64,000 bases of DNA from positions 433,794 through 497,793 of the forward strand of contig LJHR01000005.1 of NCBI GenBank assembly GCA_001296005.1. The letters are read 5' to 3'. Position numbers and translations under genes: made by a program. Shown here in pieces: positions 34,311 through 42,363 of this stretch. Numbering within the stretch: the first letter of the stretch is position 1; the number at the start of each line of letters is the position of its first letter. The notes under the pieces were generated by a model, which ran no database searches, had not been told where the DNA came from, and saw only the letters and a program-made list of their open reading frames with translations. Origin of the DNA: an alpha proteobacterium AAP38. GTDB taxonomy: Bacteria; Pseudomonadota; Alphaproteobacteria; Azospirillales; Azospirillaceae.

Positions 34311-34718
34311 ATGCATAACCGTGATCACATCCCCGGCTTTGAGAAGCTGAACGTCCTGCTGGTGGAGGATAATGCCTTCGCCCAGCGGCTGGCACGTCAA
34401 GTGCTGCTGCAACTGGGTGTGCAGAACATCCATATCGTGGCGGACGGGAAAGCGGCGATCGAGGCGCTGGAAGAAAGCGAAATTCGCTTTGATCTGATCA
34501 TTTCCGACTGGAACATGCCCAATGTGACCGGCCTTGAACTGCTCCAGCATGTGCGCAAAACCTGGGAGAACATGCCTTTCCTGATGCTGACCGGCAATCA
34601 AACGGTGGATTTCGTACAGGCCGCCCGTGCCAACCGGGTGGACGCCTATATCATAAAGCCATTCTCCCCCCTGCAGCTACGTCAGAAAATCTGCGCCATT
34701 TTCAACATCAAGGTCTGA
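34311..34718 (+). CDS. Stand-alone receiver domain, duplicate of preceding gene
   Basis: 135 residues, one REC domain: VLLVEDNAF, LIISDWNMPN, MLTGNQ, YIIKPFSP. It shares with its neighbour the blocks ISDWNMP, TGL(D/E)LL, HVR, PFLMLT, TVDFV, VDAY and KPFSP, roughly half of all positions by eye. This indicates a tandem duplication. The ATG at 34311 is used; a TTG at 34284 would overlap the preceding gene. Confidence 0.92.
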   Translation: MHNRDHIPGFEKLNVLLVEDNAFAQRLARQVLLQLGVQNIHIVADGKAAIEALEESEIRFDLIISDWNMPNVTGLELLQHVRKTWENMPFLMLTGNQTVDFVQAARANRVDAYIIKPFSPLQLRQKICAIFNIKV

Positions 34719-34814
34719 CGGCCTGATCTAATGGACTAATGACAGGCGGCCCATTTGACCTACCTTGTTCAATCGCGAAGGTGGCAGAACGCCGCCGGCG
34801 GTTGGGAGGGGTCG

Positions 34815-35606
34815 ATGAAGAACAAGGTCGCAACCATTGCTATTGGGATAGCGCTGACCGGCACTGCTATGCCGTCGCTGGCGCTGGATATTGCCGGATT
34901 GAACCAGCGCAACGAACTGCTGCTGTTCTCCGATAAATCGCCGGGCACTGTGAAGGTGCTGCCCGTAACGGGCGTGAAGGGCAAGCTGCTAGGCATCGAC
35001 GTCCGTCCGGCCAACGGCAAGCTTTACGGTATCGCCAGTGACAACAGCCTTTACACCATCGATCTTGAAACCGGCGCTGCCACGGTTGGGCCGAAACTGT
35101 CGGTCGCGCTGACGGCCATTGACCATGTGGTTGCGGACTTTAACCCACAGGCCGACCGCCTGCGTGTCATGGGGTCGGACGGGCAGAACCTGCGCGTCAA
35201 CGTGGAGACGGGTGCCGCCGCCGTGGACAAACCGCTGGCCTATCACCCCAACGACAAGATGAATGCCGGCAAGAAGCCTGCCGTCTATGCCGGCGCCTAT
35301 ATCAACTCCTTCGCCGGGGCGACGCAGACGCAGCTGTTCGATATCGACAGCGGTACGGGCGCCTGGCTGTCGCAGGACCCGCCCAATGACGGCGTGCTGC
35401 GCACCATCGGCCCGTTGGGCGTGCCGGCGGGCACCATCGTTGAAGGGGTTGATATCTTCACCGATGCCCAGGACGAATATCATGGGCGTGCCGTGGCCGG
35501 GGGCACCCTCTATGAGCTTAATGTCACCCGTGGTGGCATGAAGAAGATGGGTCGCATCGGCGATGGCAGCGACGTGATCGATATCGCCATTCTGGACAAG
35601 CGATAA
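34815..35606 (+). CDS. DUF4394 exported protein
   Basis: 263 residues. Signal peptide MKNKVATIAIGIALTG ending near PSLALD, then a DUF4394 beta-propeller-like domain: LLLFSDKSPGTVKVLPVTGV, LLGIDVRPANGKLYGIASD, ADFNPQADRLRVMGSDGQNLRVN, and GVDIFTDAQDE-type ends. GGGAGGGG precedes the ATG. Periplasmic or secreted; function unknown. The gene after it encodes a small cupredoxin, and the two may work together in the periplasm. Confidence 0.86.
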   Translation: MKNKVATIAIGIALTGTAMPSLALDIAGLNQRNELLLFSDKSPGTVKVLPVTGVKGKLLGIDVRPANGKLYGIASDNSLYTIDLETGAATVGPKLSVALTAIDHVVADFNPQADRLRVMGSDGQNLRVNVETGAAAVDKPLAYHPNDKMNAGKKPAVYAGAYINSFAGATQTQLFDIDSGTGAWLSQDPPNDGVLRTIGPLGVPAGTIVEGVDIFTDAQDEYHGRAVAGGTLYELNVTRGGMKKMGRIGDGSDVIDIAILDKR

Positions 35607-35650
35607 GGTCTGACGACCATAACCGAGACGATGAGGATGTGAGGGGAATG

Positions 35651-35998
35651 ATGGCGATGTCGCGTGCGTGGCGTAAATGGGCGTTCACTCTGGCACCCGT
35701 GATGGGGTTGGGCCTGCTGGCCGGCTCCAGCGCGGCAGCGGATCCGTTCGTCATTGCTCAACGCGACATCTCCTTCACGCCACGGGCCGTCACGATCAAG
35801 ATGGGGGATCAGGTCACGTTCCGGAACGAGGACCCGTTCGGCCACAATGTCTATTCACCCAGCATGAATGGCGTGTTCGACATCGGCTTGCAGGACCCCG
35901 GCACAGAGACGCCGGTGACCTTCACGGCACCGGGTGAATTCATCATCCAATGTCGAATTCACCCCAAAATGCGGGCCAAGGTCTTGGTCGAACCCTGA
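35651..35998 (+). CDS. Small periplasmic cupredoxin (plastocyanin-like)
   Basis: 115 residues with a signal peptide ending near SSAAADP. Type 1 copper ligands are visible: His in FGHNVYSP and the C-terminal Cys, His and Met in CRIHPKM. Several ATGs lie together (35648, 35651, 35657); GAGGGG spacing favours 35651. It probably transfers electrons or buffers copper in the periplasm. It ends one base before the stop of the convergent EamA gene. Confidence 0.88.
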   Translation: MAMSRAWRKWAFTLAPVMGLGLLAGSSAAADPFVIAQRDISFTPRAVTIKMGDQVTFRNEDPFGHNVYSPSMNGVFDIGLQDPGTETPVTFTAPGEFIIQCRIHPKMRAKVLVEP

Positions 35999-36874
35999 TC
36001 ACACCGTCGCCACCTGCCGTTTACGCAGTGGCAGGATGGTGATGACGATGCCAGCGAAAAGCAGCGCCATGCCCAGAAGGCGCAGCGGACCGAACGTCTC
36101 CTCAAAGGCCAGATGGGCTGCCACCGTGCCGGTGACGGGCACCAGCAAGGAGAAGGGGGCCACCACCCCGGCCTTGTATTCCCGCAGCAGCATGCCCCAG
36201 ATGCCGAAGGCCACCAGGGTGGACAGGCAAACGATGTAGAGCAGCGACAGGCCGGCGGTCCAGCTGAAGCCCGTCAGCGCCGCCCACACCCGATCCGGCC
36301 CCTCTACGATCAGTGACAGGGTAAAGACCGGCAAGGGCGGCACCGTCGACAGCCAGACCATCAGCGGCAAGGTCGGCATGGGCGGCAGACGGCGCATCAG
36401 CACATTGCCCATGGCCCAACTGGCCGCCGCCAACAAGGTCAGGATGAAGCCAATCCAGGTGACATCCAGCCCGACGGTGCTGCCTGTCACAGCAAGGCCC
36501 ACCGCTGCCACCCCGGCGCCGGCCAGTTGCTGGCCCTTGGGCCGCTCACCCAGCATGCCCGCCGCGAACAGCATGGTCAGGAAGGCCTGACATTGCAGCA
36601 CGATGGAGGCCAGACCCGGCGCCATCCCCCGGTCCATGCCCACGAACAGAAAGATGTAATGACCGGTGAACAGGAAGGTGGATACCAGCGCCAGCTGTTT
36701 GAACCCGATCCCCGCTGGACGTGGGATGAACAGCACCGGCAGACAGGCCAGCGTGAAGCGCAGGGCCGTCAACAGGATGGGCGGAAAGCCGGTCAGCGCC
36801 AGCTTGATCACCACAAAATTGGCCCCCCAGATGATGGCGACCAGAAAGGCGAGGGCGATGTGAAGCGGGCGCAT
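35999..36874 (-). CDS. EamA/DMT superfamily transporter
   Basis: 291 residues with about ten membrane helices in two EamA repeats. First repeat opens HIALAFLVAIIWGANFVVIKLAL; the second starts near LLAAASWAMGNVLMRRLP. The resemblance to E. coli EamA/YdeD-type metabolite exporters gives no reliable substrate. Start at 36874 (MRPLHIAL) gives a short cytoplasmic end; the frame extends to 37006. Confidence 0.88.
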   Translation of the reverse strand: MRPLHIALAFLVAIIWGANFVVIKLALTGFPPILLTALRFTLACLPVLFIPRPAGIGFKQLALVSTFLFTGHYIFLFVGMDRGMAPGLASIVLQCQAFLTMLFAAGMLGERPKGQQLAGAGVAAVGLAVTGSTVGLDVTWIGFILTLLAAASWAMGNVLMRRLPPMPTLPLMVWLSTVPPLPVFTLSLIVEGPDRVWAALTGFSWTAGLSLLYIVCLSTLVAFGIWGMLLREYKAGVVAPFSLLVPVTGTVAAHLAFEETFGPLRLLGMALLFAGIVITILPLRKRQVATV

Positions 36875-37020
36875 CGGCTGGACATCCGGCTGGATGATAT
36901 CGGGATCAGGATCGGAACATGTCAGCATTACTGACGCAATTGCCAAGATGTGTCCGTGACAATTGCCCCACCCTTGGGGGTTGCCGCCGCGCGTCGGGCC
37001 GGGCACTCTCTCCCTCGACA

Positions 37021-37077
37021 GGCGGGCAGCGCCCGCCGCAGGTTTCGTTGTGTGATCGCTTCAACCAGCGATCACAC
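37021..37077 (+). promoter_or_regulatory. Two tandem hairpins in the leader of the aldehyde dehydrogenase gene
   Basis: GGCGGGC-AGC-GCCCGCC (37021-37037) and GTGTGATCGCT-TCAACC-AGCGATCACAC (37050-37077) are both perfect. The second ends 20 bases before the ATG and the ribosome site lies between. Either an operator for a dimeric regulator or a leader RNA structure would fit; neither is proven. Confidence 0.55.
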
Positions 37078-37097
37078 TCTAACGGGAGAGCCCTAGA

Positions 37098-38594
37098 ATG
37101 GACGCCATCGCCGCCATTAATTGGCAGGACCGCGCCGCCCGGCTGCAATTCCGCACTCAGGCCTTCATCGACGGCGCCTATGTGTCCGCCGCCAGCGGCA
37201 AAAGCTTTGACAATATCAGCCCGCGCGACGGCAAGCTGCTGACCCAGGTTGCCGAATGCGACGCGGAGGATGTGAACCGCGCCGTGGCGGCAGCCCGCCG
37301 CACCTTCGAATCCGGTGTCTGGCGGGATCAGCATCCGCGTGCCCGCAAGGCCGTGCTGCTGAAGCTGGCCCGCCTGATGGAGGAGCATGCGGACGAATTG
37401 GCGCTGCTGGAAACGCTGGATATGGGCAAGCCTATCCGCGACAGCCGCTCCATCGACATCCCCCTGTCGATCCGCTGTGTCCAATATTACGCCGAAGCCA
37501 TCGACAAGCTGTATGATCAGGTCGGTCCCAGCGGGCCGGATGCCATGTCCTTGATCCTGCGTGAACCGCTGGGCGTGATCGGCGTGGTCGTGCCCTGGAA
37601 CTTCCCGCTGATGATGGCGGTGTGGAAGGTGGCGCCGGCCCTGGCCACGGGCAACTCCGTGGTCCTGAAACCCGCCGAACAATCACCGCTGACCGCCATT
37701 CGTCTGGGCGAACTGGCGGTAGAGGCGGGCGTGCCGCCCGGTGTGCTGAATGTCGTACCCGGCTTTGGGGAAACGGCGGGGCAGGCCATTGGCCGCCACA
37801 TGGATGTGGACATGCTGGCCTTCACCGGTTCGACCGAGGTTGGCAAGTATTTCATGCGCTATTCAGGGGAAAGCAACCTGAAGCGCGTGTCGCTGGAATG
37901 CGGGGGCAAGACCCCGCATATCATCATGCCCGACGCCGCTGATCTGGATAAGGCCGCTGCCAATGCCGCCGGCGGCATATTCTTCAATCAAGGCGAGGTG
38001 TGCAACGCCGGCTCCCGCCTGTTGGTGCATGAAAGCATCAAGGACGAGTTCCTGGAAAAGGTCATCCACCATTCCCGTCGCTGGACCCCCGGCGATCCGC
38101 TGGACCCCGCGACGACTATGGGTGCCATGGTCGATGCCAAACAGCATGAACGGGTGCTGTCCTATATCGACAAGGGCAAGGCAGAGGGGGCGTCCCTGCG
38201 GCTTGGCGGGGCGGCGGCGCGCACGGATACGGGTGGTTACTATATCGAACCCACCCTGTTCGACGGCGTGGACAGTTCCATGACCATCGCGCGGGAAGAG
38301 ATTTTTGGCCCCGTCCTGTCCACCCTGACCTTCAAGACCACGGAGGAGGCATTCAAGATCGCCAATGACACGATCTATGGTCTGGCGTCGGCCATCTGGA
38401 CCCGCGACATTTCCACCGCCATGAAGGCCGCCCGCACCATCAAGGCCGGATCGGTCTGGATCAACTGCTTCGATGCGGGCGACATCACCACCCCGTTCGG
38501 CGGTTTTAAACAGTCCGGCTTCGGCCGCGACAAGAGCCTGCATGCGCTGGAAAAATACACGGACTTGAAAAGCGTCTGGATCGACCTCTCATAA
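37098..38594 (+). CDS. Aldehyde dehydrogenase (PuuC-like)
   Basis: 498-residue NAD(P)-dependent aldehyde dehydrogenase. Nucleotide fold FTGSTEVGKYF, general-base Glu in LECGGKTPHI, catalytic Cys302 in NQGEVCNAGSR, and PFGGFKQSGFGRD near the end. Closest in look to PuuC (gamma-glutamyl-aminobutyraldehyde dehydrogenase), which would match the two PuuA-like ligases in the window, though PuuB and PuuD are not here. GGGAGAG lies about eight bases before the ATG. Two strong inverted repeats precede it. Confidence 0.92.
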   Translation: MDAIAAINWQDRAARLQFRTQAFIDGAYVSAASGKSFDNISPRDGKLLTQVAECDAEDVNRAVAAARRTFESGVWRDQHPRARKAVLLKLARLMEEHADELALLETLDMGKPIRDSRSIDIPLSIRCVQYYAEAIDKLYDQVGPSGPDAMSLILREPLGVIGVVVPWNFPLMMAVWKVAPALATGNSVVLKPAEQSPLTAIRLGELAVEAGVPPGVLNVVPGFGETAGQAIGRHMDVDMLAFTGSTEVGKYFMRYSGESNLKRVSLECGGKTPHIIMPDAADLDKAAANAAGGIFFNQGEVCNAGSRLLVHESIKDEFLEKVIHHSRRWTPGDPLDPATTMGAMVDAKQHERVLSYIDKGKAEGASLRLGGAAARTDTGGYYIEPTLFDGVDSSMTIAREEIFGPVLSTLTFKTTEEAFKIANDTIYGLASAIWTRDISTAMKAARTIKAGSVWINCFDAGDITTPFGGFKQSGFGRDKSLHALEKYTDLKSVWIDLS

Positions 38595-38654
38595 GTATGG
38601 AACCCCGACCCAATGATGGGTTGAACCGCGACCGATTTCCCGCTAGGTCAGTGA

Positions 38655-39299
38655 ATGCAGAATACCAAATTCAGGAGTGCCGCCTTGCTCGTCAATCCGA
38701 TCCGTCTTGAGGACGAAAAGCCGGAGTCCGATGCCCAGGAGGAAAAGGCAAAGGCCCCGCCCTCAATCGCGCAGAATCTGTTCAAGGCCCGCACCATCCT
38801 GCTGTTCGGCGAGATCAACCAGAAGGTGGCACAGGCCGTGACGGCCCAGCTGCTGGGTCTGGCCGCAGAGAATGACGAGCCGATCAAGCTGATCATCAAT
38901 TCGCCGGGCGGCCATGTCGAATCCGGTGATACGATCCACGACATGATCCGCTTCGTGAAGCCGCGCGTGCTGGTGCTGGGCACCGGCTGGGTCGCGTCTG
39001 CCGGCGCGCATATCTTCCTGGGCGCTGCCAAGGAGGACCGGTTCTGTCTGCCCAATACCCGCTTCATGATCCATCAGCCGGCGGGCGGTGTGGGTGGTCC
39101 GGCCACCGATATCGCGATCGAGGCGAAGGAAATCATCAAGATGCGCAAGCGAATCAATGAAGAGATCGCCCGCGAAACCGGCCAACCCTATGAGCGCGTG
39201 GCCGTGGATACCGACCGCAATTTCTGGATGTCGGCGGAAGAAGCCAAGGAATATGGCATCGTCAGCCACATCATCGACAACACCGAAGCCTTCAAGTAA
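38655..39299 (+). CDS. clpP: ClpP-family serine protease with Ser-His-Asn triad
   Basis: 214 residues. Nucleophile Ser115 (GWVASAGAH) and His140 (FMIHQPAGG) are present with exactly the E. coli ClpP spacing (25). The third residue, 49 after the His as in E. coli Asp171, is Asn189 in DTDRNFWMSAEEA. Asn at this place is known in Listeria ClpP1, so activity may be conditional or need a partner ring. The first 40 residues are longer and more charged than in housekeeping ClpP, and no clpX, clpA or tig gene is adjacent; this is probably an accessory paralogue. Confidence 0.9.
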   Translation: MQNTKFRSAALLVNPIRLEDEKPESDAQEEKAKAPPSIAQNLFKARTILLFGEINQKVAQAVTAQLLGLAAENDEPIKLIINSPGGHVESGDTIHDMIRFVKPRVLVLGTGWVASAGAHIFLGAAKEDRFCLPNTRFMIHQPAGGVGGPATDIAIEAKEIIKMRKRINEEIARETGQPYERVAVDTDRNFWMSAEEAKEYGIVSHIIDNTEAFK

Positions 39300-39322
39300 G
39301 GCATTAGCATTTTAGATTTGAG

Positions 39323-39351
39323 AAGGGCCGGTCCATCGCGACCGGCCCTTT
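39323..39351 (+). terminator. Terminator after clpP paralogue
   Basis: AAGGGCCGGTC and GACCGGCCCTT around CATCGC, with TTT at the end; lies between clpP and the MOSC gene. Confidence 0.85.
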
Positions 39352-39368
39352 CCATATCCGGGTTGGAC

Positions 39369-39995
39369 ATGCAGATCCTTCAAGTGAATATCGGGCGTAT
39401 CATCACCCGCATCAACGCCAAGGGGCGGGAGGAGGGGACGGGTATCGGCAAGCAGCCTGTCATCGGTCCGCTCCCCCTGGGTCCCAGCGGCCTGGATGGC
39501 GATGAAAGCGCCTATCGCAGCCGGAAGGAAGGCGATACGGCCCTGCATGGCTTCGCGTTTGAGTCCTATGAGGCGCTGGAAGCCAGCCTTGGCCGATCGA
39601 TACAACGCCCCGGCTTTGGGGAGAACCTGCTGTTCGTAGGCTTCACCGATGCCGAGGCGCGCATCGGCGACGTGCTGGCTATCGGCACCGCCCAGGTGAT
39701 GGTGAACCAGCCCGTGCCGCGCTGTTTCTGGCCCGGTGTTCTGACGGGCGTAAAGGCGCTGGGGCCGCTGGCCATGAAGGCGGGCACGCCCGGCTGGTAC
39801 ATGCAGGTGGTGCGACCGGGCATTGTGACAGCGGGTGATGCCGTGACCCTGGTGGAGCGTGGGGAGGCGGCCTGGACGGTTGCGCGTCTGAACGCCCTGC
39901 TGTTAGACAAGCGGCCTGATCCGGCTCTGCTGGCCGATGCGTTGGCCCACCCGGCCCTGGCGGAGCGGTTCAAGAAGGAGTTGCGGTCGGCGTGA
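39369..39995 (+). CDS. MOSC domain protein (YiiM-like)
   Basis: 208 residues. MOSC features are GPLPLGPSGLDGDESAYRSRKEGD, then HGFAFESYE, GFGENLLFVGFTDAEARIGDVLAIG and NQPVPRCFWPGV, which holds the Cys used by MOSC proteins near the molybdenum cofactor or sulfur. YiiM relatives reduce N-hydroxylated compounds with Moco. Start at 39369. Its last 26 bases overlap the end of the convergent antiporter gene. Confidence 0.87.
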   Translation: MQILQVNIGRIITRINAKGREEGTGIGKQPVIGPLPLGPSGLDGDESAYRSRKEGDTALHGFAFESYEALEASLGRSIQRPGFGENLLFVGFTDAEARIGDVLAIGTAQVMVNQPVPRCFWPGVLTGVKALGPLAMKAGTPGWYMQVVRPGIVTAGDAVTLVERGEAAWTVARLNALLLDKRPDPALLADALAHPALAERFKKELRSA

Positions 39996-41760
39996 CGGTT
40001 GCCTCCTCCTCCGGCTCCGGCTCCTGCGGCTTTTCCTTGGCAGCCTGGTTCATCTTTCGGCGCTGATTGGCCTTTTCCAGGATGGCGGCGCGCAACTCTC
40101 CATGCTGGCGGGTGAACTGGTTGAAATCGCGTCGTTCCAGTATGAGGAACTGGCAGTAATCCAGCGCTGTGATGTCGGCACTGCGGCGACGGCCTGACAG
40201 CAGGGCCATCTCCCCGAAGAAGGCGCCGGTCTCCAGCTTGATCTTGTGATCGGGCAACTGCACCTCCACGGCCCCGCTGGCCAGGAAATACATGCCGTCG
40301 GCAGGATCGCCGCTGCGGATGACGCGTTCACCCGGCACCGCCGCCGCCGGCCGGAACATCAGCAGCAGACGTTCCAACTCATCCTTGCCCAGCCTGGACA
40401 GTACAGGAAATGTCTCCACCAGCTTCTGCACCTGAAGACCATGCGCCTTCTCCCGCTCCGCCATCTGGTCGCGGACGCTGTTGATCTGCTGCGTCAGGCG
40501 CTTGAACTTGGTCTGGCCATAGTTGGACCAGTCGGGACGCTGCGCCTTTACCCTGGCCGTCGCCTTTTCCACCGCCGCGAAGACCAGCGGGTTCAGCGTG
40601 ATCGACAGCAACGCCCCGGCCAACACCAGATCGCGCCCTTCTGGCGGCAGCAGATTCATGCTGATGCCCAGTCCGACCAGGATGAACGAAAATTCCCCGA
40701 TCTGGGCCAGACTGGCTGAGATCAACAGGCCGGCACCCATCGGGTATCCCAGCGCCAGAACGATGGCGAATGCCACCAGCGACTTGCCCACGATGATGGT
40801 CAGCAGGACCGCTGCCACCGACAGCGGCTCCCGCAGCAGGATCGACGGGTCGAACAGCATGCCGACCGACACGAAGAATATGACCGAGAACGCATCCTGC
40901 AGGGGCAGGCTGTCCGCCGCCGCTTTGTGGCTGAACCGGCTTTCGGCCAGCACCACGCCCGCAAAGAAGGCGCCCAGCGCGAACGACACGCCGAACACCT
41001 GGGCCGAGCCATAGGCGATACCCATGGCGATGGCGAGAACGGCCAGAGTGAACAATTCCCGCGAGCCTGTGCGCGCCACCTGGGCCAGCAGCCAGGGGAC
41101 GATACGCGGCCCCAGGATCAAGGCGACCGCTGCAAACAGACCGACCTTGCCCAGGGTAATGGCCAAGGTCAACCAGACCGGCGCATCGGTCGGGGCCGCA
41201 CCATGTCCGCCGCCATCAGCCGGTACCGTGCCGCCCAACAAGCCCGCGAAGGCCGGCAGCAGCACAAGCGCCACCACCATGGCCAGATCCTCGACAATCA
41301 ACCAGCCGATGGCGATCCGGCCATTGGGTGTCTGCAAAAGATTGCGTTCTTCCAGGGCCTTCAGCAGCACCACCGTACTGGCGACCGACAGCGACAGGCC
41401 CAGCACGATCCCGGCCCCCAGGCCCCAGTCCCAGTAAAGCGCCAGGCCCAGGCCCATCAGTGTGGCGATGATGATCTGTCCCACTGCACCTGGGATGGCG
41501 ATCCCCTTCACCGCCATCAGGTCTGCGGCGGAAAAATGCAACCCAACCCCGAACATCAGCAGGATGACGCCGATCTCCGCCAGTTCCAGCGCCAGCTTTC
41601 CATCCGCCACGAATCCGGGCGTGAACGGCCCGACCAGAACACCCGCCACCAGATAGCCGACCAGGGGCGGCAAACGCAGCCGGTCGGCCAGGAAACCGAA
41701 ACCGAAAGCCAGGACGAAAGCGATGGACAGGGTGGCAAGAAGATTGGTGTCGTGGGGCAC
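39970..41760 (-). CDS. CPA2 cation:proton antiporter with C-terminal cNMP-binding domain
   Basis: 596 residues. Residues about 1-390 form the Na+/H+ exchanger domain of KefB/YbaL-type CPA2 proteins (LVGYLVAGVLVGPFTPG, GLSLSVASTVVLLKALEE, GWLIVEDLAMVVALV). After a charged linker, residues about 440-560 form a cyclic-nucleotide-binding domain (PGERVIRSGDPADGMYFLASG, FFGEMALLSGRRRSADI). The usual TrkA-N domain is missing, so gating may be by a cyclic nucleotide instead of NAD(H). GTG at 41760 after AAGG is preferred to a TTG at 41781. Confidence 0.9.
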   Translation of the reverse strand: MPHDTNLLATLSIAFVLAFGFGFLADRLRLPPLVGYLVAGVLVGPFTPGFVADGKLALELAEIGVILLMFGVGLHFSAADLMAVKGIAIPGAVGQIIIATLMGLGLALYWDWGLGAGIVLGLSLSVASTVVLLKALEERNLLQTPNGRIAIGWLIVEDLAMVVALVLLPAFAGLLGGTVPADGGGHGAAPTDAPVWLTLAITLGKVGLFAAVALILGPRIVPWLLAQVARTGSRELFTLAVLAIAMGIAYGSAQVFGVSFALGAFFAGVVLAESRFSHKAAADSLPLQDAFSVIFFVSVGMLFDPSILLREPLSVAAVLLTIIVGKSLVAFAIVLALGYPMGAGLLISASLAQIGEFSFILVGLGISMNLLPPEGRDLVLAGALLSITLNPLVFAAVEKATARVKAQRPDWSNYGQTKFKRLTQQINSVRDQMAEREKAHGLQVQKLVETFPVLSRLGKDELERLLLMFRPAAAVPGERVIRSGDPADGMYFLASGAVEVQLPDHKIKLETGAFFGEMALLSGRRRSADITALDYCQFLILERRDFNQFTRQHGELRAAILEKANQRRKMNQAAKEKPQEPEPEEEATVTPTATPS

Positions 41761-41858
41761 GCGGTTTGACCTTGGGCGCAAAACAATGGATCAGGCGCTG
41801 CAGTATGGGGAGCGGCGTGACCAGACGCACCTGCAAAATCAACGGGATCGGGCGAATG

Positions 41859-42239
41859 TCATTCGCCGCCCAGCTTTGCCTCCAACTCGTCCAGGCGCCT
41901 TGCCATGGTGCGGATATTGTCGATCAGAAGCTGTACCAGCTGCCTTAGCAGCGGGTCGGCACCATATAGCCCCTCGCGCAGCACGCTGGCCGGCATGCGC
42001 ATCAGGACCGACTCCATCTCCGCACTGGCATGGGCCATGCGCGGTTTGCGGTCGAAAATCGCCATTTCCCCGAAAATGCCGCTGGTTTCGACCCGGCCGA
42101 TGACCGTCGGATGCTCAACATCGCCCCGCCAGATGCGCACACGACCGCTTTCCACCACATAAAGGCTGTCGCCGGGATCACCCTCCTTGAAGATCAGCTC
42201 ACCCGGTGCGAAAGTTCGGCGTTCGAAAGCGGCGGACAT
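41859..42239 (-). CDS. Stand-alone cyclic-nucleotide-binding domain protein
   Basis: 126 residues, essentially one Crp/cNMP domain: PGELIFKEGDPGDSLYVVESGRV and SGIFGEMAIFDRKPRMAHASAE, then a C-helix (QLVQLLIDNIRTMARRL). The phosphate-binding cassette FGEMAIFDRKPR has R-M-A where true cAMP binders have R-x-A/S, so ligand binding is plausible. There is no DNA-binding domain. It is adjacent to the antiporter with a similar domain, suggesting shared control. Confidence 0.87.
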   Translation of the reverse strand: MSAAFERRTFAPGELIFKEGDPGDSLYVVESGRVRIWRGDVEHPTVIGRVETSGIFGEMAIFDRKPRMAHASAEMESVLMRMPASVLREGLYGADPLLRQLVQLLIDNIRTMARRLDELEAKLGGE

Positions 42240-42326
42240 GGCAGCGGACCCCTTGGCAGCGGCGGCACCCGCGACAGGCGCAGGCCAGCCAAGCTTTACG
42301 CTGATTGCTTCCCATTTGCCATGGGC

Positions 42327-42355
42327 TTGACAATAGTACGACCGTTCGTATTATT
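42327..42355 (+). promoter_or_regulatory. tetR promoter fully overlapped by a palindromic operator
   Basis: -35 TTGACA (42327-42332), 16-base spacer, -10 TATTAT (42349-42354). A near-perfect palindrome of 24 bases (42332-42355, 20 symmetrical) built on TACGA-CCG-TTCGTA lies exactly over the spacer and -10. The ATG at 42364 is nine bases past the -10, so transcription would begin at or next to the start codon (leaderless mRNA). Confidence 0.72.
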
Positions 42356-42363
42356 TGGACCCT

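Noticed and set aside
37050..37077. CRP-type site (TGTGA...TCACA)
   Set aside because: The halves are separated by far more than the six bases of a CRP site, so it is listed only as an inverted repeat.
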